Below are positions 1 to 6,197 of a DNA stretch of 8,418 nt, one piece after another. A program made the position numbers and the translations under genes. How positions within the stretch are numbered: position 1 is the first letter of the stretch; every line of letters starts with the position of its first letter. The notes under the pieces were generated by a model. That model saw only the letters and a list, made by a program, of their open reading frames with translations. It was not told the DNA's origin and searched no databases. Source of the DNA: [Eubacterium] saphenum (GTDB taxonomy: Bacteria > Bacillota > Clostridia > Oscillospirales > Ruminococcaceae); NCBI GenBank assembly GCA_004555855.1, contig SFJQ01000070.1:1-8418 (forward strand), given 5' to 3'.

Positions 1-216
1 GGGCGCGTCAGACGCAGTATCCCCGCGCATCGAGTCCATAAGCAGGGTTTTCGACATATCATCGGCAGAATTAAGCTCGATAAACTCATCTCGAGGAGTT
101 ATGGAACGCGAATTGTTTTCAGAGAAAAGGCTGTCGATTTCCTGAGTTTTTCCGAGGTCTTCTTCCTCAAATTCTTCGTTTATTTCGTTTTCGTTAAGAT
201 TTTTTTCGTCCATCAT
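1..216 (-). CDS. Unrecognised acidic protein, N-terminal part only
   Basis: This is the 5' end of a gene that runs off the left edge of the window. The frame stays open from an ATG at 216 (or the adjacent in-frame ATG at 213) to base 1. The visible 71-72 residues begin MDEKNLNENEINEEFEEEDL and are strongly acidic: 21 of 71 residues are Asp or Glu and only 6 are Lys or Arg. No membrane segment, signal peptide or known motif is visible, and the stretch looks disordered, so it may be a tail ahead of a folded domain outside the window. The start overlaps the end of the cyclo-ligase gene by about 20 bp in another frame, which suggests translational coupling as the last visible gene of operon B. 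No good Shine-Dalgarno is seen, and which of the two ATGs is used is undecided. I do not recognise the family. Confidence 0.6.
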   Translation of the reverse strand, partial: MMDEKNLNENEINEEFEEEDLGKTQEIDSLFSENNSRSITPRDEFIELNSADDMSKTLLMDSMRGDTASDAP

Positions 217-754
217 TTACCGTCTTTCTGTTAAAAAATGTATAATCGGCTCTTATATCATGCGGTTCTGCGGGAACGTCCCGCTTGAAGGAATAATAAC
301 AGATTATCGCGGAAATTCCCGTGAAATCCCGCAGGAACCTGTCATAATAACCCTTCCCGTATCCCAGCCTCAGTCCTTCCCCATCGGCACAAAGCGCAGG
401 GACAATGCAAAGCGTGTCTTTATCGGGCTTTGCGGGGTGATTTCGGGGCGGCTCGTCGATATTGTATCTTCCCTTTTTCAGCTCGTCCGTGCTGTTGATG
501 AAGAAAAACTCAAGCTCCTCATCTCCGCTCACGGGCAGCGCAACAGGAATTTTTCCCGCAAGGCAATAATCAATCAGCCTTCTCGTATCAACCTCAATCT
601 CGGTTGACACATAAGTGAAAACCGCTCCCGCCTTGTCCACAAGCGGTTTCAGCTGCTCGAAAATATCTGCGTCCGCTAGAGCTTTTTCGGATAAATCCAT
701 CGATTTGCGGCGATTTATCAGTTCCTTACGCAGTGCTTTTTTCAGTTCTCGCAT
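194..754 (-). CDS. 5-formyltetrahydrofolate cyclo-ligase (5,10-methenyl-THF synthetase)
   Basis: This 186-residue cytosolic enzyme converts 5-formyl-THF to 5,10-methenyl-THF using ATP, returning an inhibitory storage folate to the one-carbon pool. The length is normal for the family. The diagnostic motif GLRLGYGKGYYDRF lies at residues 127-140 and carries the glycine-rich phosphate and folate site. The basic N-terminal helix (KKALRKELINRRKSM, residues 5-19) and the C-terminal PHDIRADYTF stretch (164-173) are also typical. The gene overlaps the end of the DJ-1 gene by 13 bp and its own end overlaps the acidic gene, so it sits inside operon B. There is no clear Shine-Dalgarno before the ATG at 754; translation is probably coupled to the preceding gene. 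In other species the gene is called fau, ygfA or yqgN. I left the symbol blank because naming varies by taxon. Confidence 0.93.
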   Translation of the reverse strand: MRELKKALRKELINRRKSMDLSEKALADADIFEQLKPLVDKAGAVFTYVSTEIEVDTRRLIDYCLAGKIPVALPVSGDEELEFFFINSTDELKKGRYNIDEPPRNHPAKPDKDTLCIVPALCADGEGLRLGYGKGYYDRFLRDFTGISAIICYYSFKRDVPAEPHDIRADYTFFNRKTVNDGRKKS

Positions 755-1287
755 TGTATCGTATCGTGAATTGTCTTGGCAACCTCTTCACCTTTAAGCA
801 CGCGGACAAGCTCCAGACCGAACTCCACGGAAACTCCCGCGCCTGCTGCCGTTGTGAATATACCGTCGGTAACAACGTTTTTCTCGGCGATTTCAGCGCC
901 TTCAAGATACTTTCTGTAATCGGGGAAAGCAGTTGCCTTTTTGCCCTTGAGCAGACCTTTCTTTCCCAGAATGGAAGGCGCAGCGCAAATTGCCCCGATA
1001 GGAATGTTATTCTTCACGCAGTAGTCGATGCTTGCCTGAACAACGGGATTTTTCTCGAGGTTCATCGTGCCGTAGGTTCCACCGGGCAGAACAATCATTT
1101 CAAGCCGCTCGTCAAGCTCCACCTGAAAATCCGTCATATCGCACAAAACCAAAATTCCGTGAGAGCTTTTCGCGCTGTCGTTGGTCAAACCAACCGTTAC
1201 CACGTCGCATTTCGCGCGGCGAAGCATATCGATAGGCGCAATTGCCTCTGTTTCCTCAAAGCCCTCTGCCAGAAAAACATAAATCAT
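742..1287 (-). CDS. DJ-1/PfpI family protein (DJ-1/YajL-like)
   Basis: This is a 181-residue single-domain protein of the DJ-1/ThiJ/PfpI superfamily. The nucleophile elbow GAICAAPSIL places the reactive cysteine at C101. The partner acid, equivalent to human DJ-1 Glu18, is E14 in the FEETEA segment, and the VLPGG turn is at residues 66-70. The position after the second conserved ATA strand holds FP rather than the His of human DJ-1, as in several bacterial members. Family members have been described as chaperones, glyoxalase- or deglycase-like enzymes, and oxidative-stress proteins. The sequence alone does not say which applies, and the deglycase role is disputed in the field. The start is well fixed: GGAGG at 1296-1300 stands 8 nt before the ATG. 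That ribosome binding site is built from the last codons of the upstream DUF2156 gene, which stops 5 bp away. Confidence 0.92.
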   Translation of the reverse strand: MIYVFLAEGFEETEAIAPIDMLRRAKCDVVTVGLTNDSAKSSHGILVLCDMTDFQVELDERLEMIVLPGGTYGTMNLEKNPVVQASIDYCVKNNIPIGAICAAPSILGKKGLLKGKKATAFPDYRKYLEGAEIAEKNVVTDGIFTTAAGAGVSVEFGLELVRVLKGEEVAKTIHDTIQCEN

Positions 1288-1292
1288 AAGAA

Positions 1293-2177
1293 TTACCTCC
1301 GTGTAACATAGAATTTTTCTTCAAAAAACGCAGGATAATACGACAGCTTTGCCTTTCGGAGATTTTCCGAACCGGCGTCGTCCTCGCGATTTATATACGG
1401 AAATTTCCCGCCGAGCGCTTTTACCAGCTCGCAGTTAATCGCGGCGTAAGCGCCCTGATATTTTCGGCTTGCCTTTTCAACGTGAACGACAAAGCAATTC
1501 TCCGCCGAACGTTCCCCGAAAGAAAACGCTTCGCAAACGCCGTCCACGCGAATTAAGCCGCCGAAATAGCCGAGTTCCTCATAATACTCAAGACTCTGAT
1601 GAACAACAATCTGCTCCTCCAGCTTTCCTTCGTCATCAACGTCAAGATTTTCCTCGCACCAGCGCCTGTTAAGCTCGGCGCACTCGGCGAGATTTTCGGC
1701 TGTTATCGGCTCGAAACTCCAGTTATTCTCGTAAAATCGGTTGAGGTGATTGCGCTTTGCGTGGTACTTTTTGCCCTTTAAATTAGCAAGGTCGTCCGCC
1801 AGATACACATAATCGTAAAAATCCCGCATCGGCTCGGCGTTGTAATCGGAAAAATGCGCCGTGATTTCAGCGGATTTCTCTTTATTTGCTAAAATTCTGG
1901 GCATTAAGCCGTTTTCACGACAATACTCCGCTATAAGTCCAACCGCTCGCTCAACGTTTCCCGCTCCCGCAGGATAAAGGAAACGTGTATTCTCGCCGTC
2001 AAGCTGTTTCACGAAGTAAAAATCCTCGAAAAAACAAACCTCAACCTTATAAACATCACGCCAGACAAAATTGTTGCCAAACGTATATTCACATCCGCGA
2101 AAGCCCGATTTTTCAAGCAGCTCCCGCACACGGTTTTTATCGGATAACTCAATTCTCCGAAACTTTAGTTCACACAT
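1293..2177 (-). CDS. DUF2156 (phosphatidylglycerol lysyltransferase C-terminal-like) protein
   Basis: This 294-residue soluble protein matches the DUF2156 family, which has two tandem GNAT-like folds and is related to the catalytic domain of MprF/LPG synthases and to FemX-like aminoacyl transferases. Visible hallmarks are the basic segment KGKKYHAKRNHLNRF (134-148) and the C-terminal signature NREDDAGSENLRKAKLSYYP (263-282). There are no membrane segments, unlike full-length MprF, so it is a stand-alone domain. By family analogy it may transfer an aminoacyl group from a charged tRNA or an acyl group from acyl-CoA to an unknown acceptor; that part is inference. The ATG at 2177 overlaps the stop of the kinase gene (8-bp ATGTGTGA overlap), with AAGGA about 9 nt upstream. 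It is the second gene of operon B. Confidence 0.85.
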   Translation of the reverse strand: MCELKFRRIELSDKNRVRELLEKSGFRGCEYTFGNNFVWRDVYKVEVCFFEDFYFVKQLDGENTRFLYPAGAGNVERAVGLIAEYCRENGLMPRILANKEKSAEITAHFSDYNAEPMRDFYDYVYLADDLANLKGKKYHAKRNHLNRFYENNWSFEPITAENLAECAELNRRWCEENLDVDDEGKLEEQIVVHQSLEYYEELGYFGGLIRVDGVCEAFSFGERSAENCFVVHVEKASRKYQGAYAAINCELVKALGGKFPYINREDDAGSENLRKAKLSYYPAFFEEKFYVTRR

Positions 2178-2841
2178 TCAAAATCGTCCTTAAATGCTCG
2201 CAGATTTTCAAATATATATCTTCAATCGGCAGCGGCAAGCCGTTTTCCGAGCAATTTACCACAATCCACGAGTAAATATCCGCGCAGTACAAGGCACTTT
2301 CGCGGCACTTTTTCATAAACTCAATATTGCTCTCGTGTATATCTTTTTTGCTCTCGTCACCGTTATAGCGCGCGCTGAGAAGCCTTTGCGAAACCTCCGT
2401 CGGCATATCCAGAAAAATCACAGCGTCCGGTTCGGGAAGCCCCAGCTTGTTGTACTCAAAATCGAACAGCCAGTTCAGGTAATCGCCGTATTCTCTCGGA
2501 GGCATTTTGGAAAGCTGATAAATCGCGTTTGAGGACGTGTAGCGCCCCGCGATAATCACTCCGCCGTTCTCGTAAAAATCCTTCCAATCGGTTGCATAAC
2601 TCACATATCGGTCAACAGCATAAAGCGTTGACGCGGAATACCCGCCGTTTCTGCCCTCGCACGGAATAATCCCTTTGAGGTAGCACTCAACAAGCTGTCC
2701 GCTGAGCGTTTCGTAGTTCGGGAAACTTATCGCACGGCTTTTTACTCCCGAAGACGCAAGAAAACTTGCCGCAAGTTCAAGCTGAGTTGATTTTCCGCAG
2801 CCGTCCAGACCGTCCAGCACTATCAATTTCCCTTTTCTCAT
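2170..2841 (-). CDS. Thymidylate kinase family protein (dTMP kinase-like)
   Basis: This 223-residue P-loop kinase of the dTMP kinase family probably phosphorylates dTMP or another (deoxy)nucleoside monophosphate with ATP. The Walker A loop GLDGCGKST is at residues 11-19. FPNYET (40-45) fits the nucleotide-monophosphate site, VDRY at 76-79 fits the conserved DR motif, GRYTSSNAIYQ at 99-109 corresponds to the canonical DRYxxSSxAYQ motif, and PDAVIFLDMP is at 138-147. An Asp is expected before the Arg of the third motif, but a Gly (codon GGG) is present, so the substrate or activity could be altered. I chose the ATG at 2841 because AAGGCGGT stands 5 nt upstream and homologues begin just before the P-loop. 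A longer in-frame ATG at 2886 would lie upstream of the predicted transcription start. It is the first gene of operon B. Clostridial genomes often have a second, more typical tmk elsewhere, so I give no symbol. Confidence 0.87.
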   Translation of the reverse strand: MRKGKLIVLDGLDGCGKSTQLELAASFLASSGVKSRAISFPNYETLSGQLVECYLKGIIPCEGRNGGYSASTLYAVDRYVSYATDWKDFYENGGVIIAGRYTSSNAIYQLSKMPPREYGDYLNWLFDFEYNKLGLPEPDAVIFLDMPTEVSQRLLSARYNGDESKKDIHESNIEFMKKCRESALYCADIYSWIVVNCSENGLPLPIEDIYLKICEHLRTILNV

Positions 2842-2846
2842 AACGC

Positions 2847-2854
2847 ACCGCCTT
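2847..2854 (-). promoter_or_regulatory. Ribosome binding site that fixes the kinase start
   Basis: On the minus strand the sequence reads AAGGCGGT and ends 5 nt before the ATG at 2841. It resembles AAGGAGGT with one substitution. The ATG at 2886 has no comparable site and lies in promoter DNA, so this element decides the start. Confidence 0.7.
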
Positions 2855-2867
2855 ATTTTTAAATACA

Positions 2868-2903
2868 CACATATATTGTACCACATATTTATAATTTAGT
2901 CAA
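2868..2903 (-). promoter_or_regulatory. Sigma-A promoter of operon B
   Basis: On the minus strand the -35 element is TTGACT (2898-2903) and the -10 element is TACAAT (2875-2880), separated by exactly 17 bp. A TGG immediately before the -10 makes it an extended -10 promoter. The expected transcription start is near 2867-2870, giving a leader of about 27 nt to the kinase ATG at 2841. The promoter lies about 30 bp beyond the terminator of operon A, so operon B is independently initiated. Confidence 0.82.
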
Positions 2904-2933
2904 TATCTATACATCAATTTTCATCAAATTAAT

Positions 2934-2963
2934 AAAAAAAATCCCCGACATAATTCAGGGATT
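2934..2963 (-). terminator. Intrinsic terminator of operon A
   Basis: On the minus strand a 9-bp stem (AATCCCTGA / TCGGGGATT, with one G-U pair) closes a 6-nt ATTATG loop at 2940-2963. The T-run that closes its 3' arm is eight T long (2934-2941). This is a good Rho-independent terminator. The first bases of the stem are the last two bases of the acetyltransferase TAA stop codon, so the stop and terminator are fused. On the plus strand there is no T-run after the hairpin, so it acts in one direction. Confidence 0.88.
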
Positions 2964-3660
2964 ATCTTCTTAAACAACATTTTTTATCCACGGGAACAAA
3001 GCCGATTTTCTCGTAAAACCCGAGCAGCCTGTCTTCACACAGCACAAAAACCTCGCTCTCGTGCAATTCCGCGCAAACCGCCGAAACAAGCCGCCTTGCA
3101 AAGCCTTTCCCACGATTTTCGGGAAACGTCGCCACCTGCGAAATAAGAGCCTCGCCGTTTTGGTTATATTGTACAGCAAGCGCCGCGCCGTCAAGCCCGT
3201 AAAGCCGCGAAACGCCGTGCCTTACGCGGTGCGACATATCAAGATACCACATCTCGAAATCAAAATCGAAGCCCGTCTTGATTATCCGAAAAGCGTCGGC
3301 GGGCGCAAGAATTTCAAGCGCGTTTTTCTCCGGAACACCCGCAAACCGCATTAAATTCACGCTTTCCTGCTTAACACCAAGCTGCTTGTCCAAAAGCAGC
3401 CCGAGATATTCCGAGCAAAAAATCTCCGAAAAACCGCTGAAATTCAGAAACTCCGCGAGTTCCCCAAAATCCGTTTCGCCAAAATCGCTTATGATAAAGT
3501 CCCCGTTAAGCTGCGCCAGAACAACGTTTTCTCCTGTAAAAAAGCGGCAAAAATCATAATTTGTCCCGTAAGCCAACAAAAGCGAGCGAATTTTCTGAGC
3601 TTCAACACCTTTTTCGGGGAGATTTTTCAGCTCAGCGGAATTTTTCGCGCGTTTAATCAT
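2962..3660 (-). CDS. GNAT family N-acetyltransferase
   Basis: This is a 232-residue protein. The C-terminal half is a GNAT domain: the acetyl-CoA pyrophosphate-binding loop PENRGKGFARRLV (180-192) follows the strand ALISQVATF, and FYEKIGFVPV (215-224) is the typical last helix and strand. It should transfer an acyl group from acetyl-CoA to an amine; the substrate cannot be told. The N-terminal 130 residues show no motif I recognise but have an alternating strand-helix look, possibly a second degenerate GNAT-like fold. The ATG at 3660 overlaps the stop of the M42 gene as ATGA, with no separate Shine-Dalgarno, so translation is probably coupled. It is the last gene of operon A, immediately before a terminator. 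Its placement after two aminopeptidases suggests an amino acid, peptide or protein N-terminus as acceptor, but that is inference. Confidence 0.85.
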   Translation of the reverse strand: MIKRAKNSAELKNLPEKGVEAQKIRSLLLAYGTNYDFCRFFTGENVVLAQLNGDFIISDFGETDFGELAEFLNFSGFSEIFCSEYLGLLLDKQLGVKQESVNLMRFAGVPEKNALEILAPADAFRIIKTGFDFDFEMWYLDMSHRVRHGVSRLYGLDGAALAVQYNQNGEALISQVATFPENRGKGFARRLVSAVCAELHESEVFVLCEDRLLGFYEKIGFVPVDKKCCLRR

Positions 3661-4679
3661 AGCTCAGCCGCAGCAGAAAGCATTTTCTCCGCAAGCGCCT
3701 TTACCGCCGCAAAATCGCTTTCCTTAATCACGCAGGACGGAGAGTGCAGATAACGGCACGGCACAGAAATTGCACAGGTGCGTATTCCGCCGCGCGAAAT
3801 GTGGATTGAACGGCTGTCGTTGCCGCCCGCAATCAGGGTTTTCGTCTGCGCGGGAATATTATTCTCGGAAGCGATTTTCATCGCCAGATTGTACAGCTCC
3901 CTGTCGTAAATCGCGCCGTTGTCCATATACGATACAACCGCGCCTTTTCCAAGCTCGCAGACTTTTTTTGCGCCCGAAACTCCCGCAATATCGCAAGCCG
4001 TTGTTGATTCAAGCACAAAAGCAATATCGGGAACAACCGAAAATGCCGCAGCAGCCGCGCCGCGCGTTCCGATTTCCTCCTGAACGGTAAAAACGTACCA
4101 AGCGTCATACTCGGGTTCACCGCAAATCATATCTATCAAAATCAGGCAGCCCGCGCGGTCATCGATAGCCTTTCCCTTGACAAAACCGTCGCCGAAAGTG
4201 AAAAAACCATCGTCAAAATAAGCGTAGCTGCCCAAGGGCGCATACTTTTCGGCTTCACTGCGTGAAACTGCTCCGATATCGATATGAAGCTCCTTGATTT
4301 CGGGAAGACTTTTGCGCTCCTCGGCGGACTGCTGGTGAACAGCCTTTGTCCCGATAACCCCCGAAATTCCGCTCTCCAAACGCACTCCCCGCCCGACAAC
4401 AACCGACGGATTTATCCCGCCTACCTCGCCGAAGCTCAGAAAACCGTCCTCGTTGATATGGGTTATCATAAACCCGACCTCGTCCATGTGCGCCGAGAAC
4501 ATAATCTTGTTTTTAGGACGCTTTCTGCCTTTTTTGAACACAATCAGATTGCCGAGATTGTCCGTGTAAAGCTCATCGGGAGTTACTCTCGATTTAATAT
4601 AATCGCGGATATACGCGCGAACTCTGCTTTCATCACCCGAAGCGCCGTTTATCAGGCACAATTCCTTCAGTCTGTTCAT
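3657..4679 (-). CDS. M42 family metallo-aminopeptidase (second of the tandem pair)
   Basis: This 340-residue cytosolic co-catalytic di-metal aminopeptidase belongs to the TET/glutamyl aminopeptidase (PepA) group, whose members form dodecameric tetrahedra that trim peptides released by the proteasome or other proteases. Expected residues are all visible: H64 and D66 in AHMDEVGFM, bridging D173 in KAIDDRAGC, the general base E201 and ligand E202 in VQEEIGTRGA, E224 in VLESTTACD where many relatives have Asp, and H312 in CRYLHSP. Length is normal. I start at the ATG at 4679: it has GGGAGGG 5 nt upstream and a 4-bp ATGA overlap with the preceding gene's stop, and the protein then begins MNRLKELCLINGASGDE as in the family. 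A TTG at 4703 in the same frame lacks any ribosome binding site. Substrate preference is not readable from the sequence. Confidence 0.93.
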   Translation of the reverse strand: MNRLKELCLINGASGDESRVRAYIRDYIKSRVTPDELYTDNLGNLIVFKKGRKRPKNKIMFSAHMDEVGFMITHINEDGFLSFGEVGGINPSVVVGRGVRLESGISGVIGTKAVHQQSAEERKSLPEIKELHIDIGAVSRSEAEKYAPLGSYAYFDDGFFTFGDGFVKGKAIDDRAGCLILIDMICGEPEYDAWYVFTVQEEIGTRGAAAAAFSVVPDIAFVLESTTACDIAGVSGAKKVCELGKGAVVSYMDNGAIYDRELYNLAMKIASENNIPAQTKTLIAGGNDSRSIHISRGGIRTCAISVPCRYLHSPSCVIKESDFAAVKALAEKMLSAAAEL

Positions 4680-5689
4680 TCGCACCCTCCCGCATATTCG
4701 CAAATCAGCCGCGCCGTTGCCTCGATATCGCTCAAATCAACCGTTTCCACGGGTGTATGCATATACCTTATCGGAAACGACAGCGTGCAGCACTTCACGC
4801 CTTTTCCGCTTATGCCGATTGCGTCCGCATTCGTTCCCGTAGACGAAGGCATAATCTCGCGCGTGTGCGGGATTTCGGATTTCTCGGCGATTTCGCAAAG
4901 CTTGTTCGACATCTCTTTGTCAAGAGCCGCCGAAAAGCCTATCATAACGCCGCTTCCAAGCTCAGCAGTTTCTTTTGCGGAGCTGTCGGGTGTTCTTCCG
5001 AAGGACACGTCAACAGCAATCGCTTCATCGGGCTGAACAGAAAAAGCGGTCATTTTCGCGCCACGGTCACCGACCTCCTCGCCCGAAGAAAAACTAACGG
5101 CGAGATTATACGCGAGCTTTTTCCCTTTGAGCATATCGAGAGCCGCTAAAATCACGCAGACTCCGCTTCTGTCGTCAACGGCAGGCGCGGAAATTCTGTT
5201 GCCCAAAAGCTCTCTAAACGCAGAATTTACCGTGATTTTATCGCCAAGCGAGATAACCTCCTCGGCTTGCTCCTTTGAAAGTCCCACGTCAATCCACACA
5301 TCGCCGATTTCGGGCACGCTTTTTTCTTTGGAAACGTGCGGCGGGAGAGTTGAAACAACTCCCAAAACGTCCTTTTTCCCGTGAACCGTAACCGACTGCG
5401 CGAGCAGCGCCTTCATATCTGGCGAACCGCATTTTCCCACACCAATAAAGCCGCTCTCATCGATAAAAGTAACGATGAAATCGACTCTGTCGATATGAGC
5501 GTCCAGCATAAGCGTTTTCGCAGAGGGATTGCCCGATTTGACAAAGCCCGTAACGTTGCCGAAAGCGTCAATTTTCACATTTTCGGCATACTCCGCGAAA
5601 AACTCTGCCGCCCGTTTGGACGCAGGAAATTCTTCCCCCGAAACGCCTGCTTCGGAGGTAAGCGCCTTTAAAGTTGACTTGATGTCCAA
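4676..5689 (-). CDS. M42 family metallo-aminopeptidase (first of the tandem pair, TTG start)
   Basis: This 337-residue member of the same M42 family is clearly divergent from its neighbour. The metal and catalytic set is present: H65 and D67 in LDAHIDRVDF, D172 in PAVDDRSGV, E204 and E205 in SSGEEVGDRGA, D227 in AVDVSFGRTPD, and H311 in IRYMHTP. After the first His-x-Asp the usual E-(V/I)-G is replaced by R-V-D, an unusual change close to the active site. The start must be TTG at 5689: an in-frame TGA lies at 5708-5710, no ATG or GTG lies between, and the protein from TTG begins MDIKSTLKALTSEAGVSGEE, the standard family N-terminus. AAGGGTGA stands 4 nt upstream. The preceding ImmA-like gene ends 13 bp away. 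The product is probably a peptidase for short peptides, possibly co-assembling with the neighbour. Confidence 0.92.
   Translation of the reverse strand: MDIKSTLKALTSEAGVSGEEFPASKRAAEFFAEYAENVKIDAFGNVTGFVKSGNPSAKTLMLDAHIDRVDFIVTFIDESGFIGVGKCGSPDMKALLAQSVTVHGKKDVLGVVSTLPPHVSKEKSVPEIGDVWIDVGLSKEQAEEVISLGDKITVNSAFRELLGNRISAPAVDDRSGVCVILAALDMLKGKKLAYNLAVSFSSGEEVGDRGAKMTAFSVQPDEAIAVDVSFGRTPDSSAKETAELGSGVMIGFSAALDKEMSNKLCEIAEKSEIPHTREIMPSSTGTNADAIGISGKGVKCCTLSFPIRYMHTPVETVDLSDIEATARLICEYAGGCE
4685..4691 (-). promoter_or_regulatory. Ribosome binding site that fixes the second M42 start
   Basis: The minus strand reads GGGAGGG, 5 nt before the ATG at 4679. It lies inside the last codons of the preceding M42 gene. 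It supports the shorter start over the TTG at 4703, which would place this site inside the coding sequence. Confidence 0.8.
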
Positions 5690-5693
5690 AAAA

Positions 5694-5701
5694 TCACCCT
5701 T
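5694..5701 (-). promoter_or_regulatory. Ribosome binding site for a TTG start
   Basis: The minus strand reads AAGGGTGA, 4 nt before TTG at 5689. It resembles AAGGAGGTGA with two bases missing. It begins just after the stop codon of the ImmA-like gene (5703-5705). Its spacing is short but workable, and no other start codon is available in the frame. Confidence 0.65.
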
Positions 5702-5702
5702 A

Positions 5703-6197
5703 TTACTTCAGAAAATCATTTTTCACGCCGCTCAACCTAAAATGATACCCTTTGAAATTCATCGTTTCCAGCTTATACTGTATTAGCTCGGGCGGAAGCC
5801 CGAGCTGCGCAGATAGCCGTTTTATACTGTCGCAATAGGACAGCGCCGACAAAATATCATCATCGGATATAAGTACCTCGGACGCAAAAAGATTTGCTTC
5901 ACGTTCGGTTTTGTTGTTGGCAAGAAACAGAGTGTTTTCGCGAATCCCCCCGACGGACAGCTTTCGGTGAAGCGTATCGTGACCCAGCTCGTGAGCGCAG
6001 ACTACGCTTTTCGTAACCTCGTCAAGCTCTTCGTTTATCACAATGTATCTGCAATTATTCTCAAATATGTAAAAGCCCTTCAGACTTCCCAGAGTGCGGA
6101 ACCAGACGTTTACTCCCGCATTTTCCGCGGTTTCAAAGACATTTCCTCCGCCAAATTTCTCAAGAACTCTTTTCGCACTTTCAAGAATATATTGCAT
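5703..6197 (-). CDS. ImmA/IrrE family metallo-endopeptidase
   Basis: This 164-residue zinc protease belongs to the ImmA/IrrE (formerly DUF955) family. The HELGH zinc motif is at residues 69-73, with E70 as catalytic base. The downstream TEREANLFASEVLI segment (97-110) supplies the third ligand, probably E100. A C-terminal helical region (SIKRLSAQLGLPPELIQYKL, 124-143) resembles the HTH-like tail of the family. ImmA of ICEBs1 and IrrE/PprI of Deinococcus cleave a partner XRE-family repressor (ImmR, DdrO). Here the gene overlaps the end of an XRE gene by one base (TAATG), the usual pairing, so the neighbour is the likely substrate. No membrane segment is seen. There are no integrase or conjugation genes in the window, so this pair is not evidently part of a mobile element. 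It continues without a terminator into the M42 genes. Confidence 0.92.
   Translation of the reverse strand: MQYILESAKRVLEKFGGGNVFETAENAGVNVWFRTLGSLKGFYIFENNCRYIVINEELDEVTKSVVCAHELGHDTLHRKLSVGGIRENTLFLANNKTEREANLFASEVLISDDDILSALSYCDSIKRLSAQLGLPPELIQYKLETMNFKGYHFRLSGVKNDFLK

Noticed and set aside
733..1311. A 192-codon plus-strand frame opposite the DJ-1 gene.
   Set aside because: The minus-strand frame has the Cys nucleophile elbow and a strong ribosome binding site; the plus frame looks like a shadow.
4680..4703. An upstream TTG start for the second M42 gene, adding eight residues.
   Set aside because: No ribosome binding site precedes it, while the ATG at 4679 has GGGAGGG and the usual 4-bp overlap.
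4284..5036. A 250-codon open frame on the plus strand across both M42 genes.
   Set aside because: Both M42 genes carry full catalytic motifs in the opposite direction; this frame has no motif or ribosome binding site.
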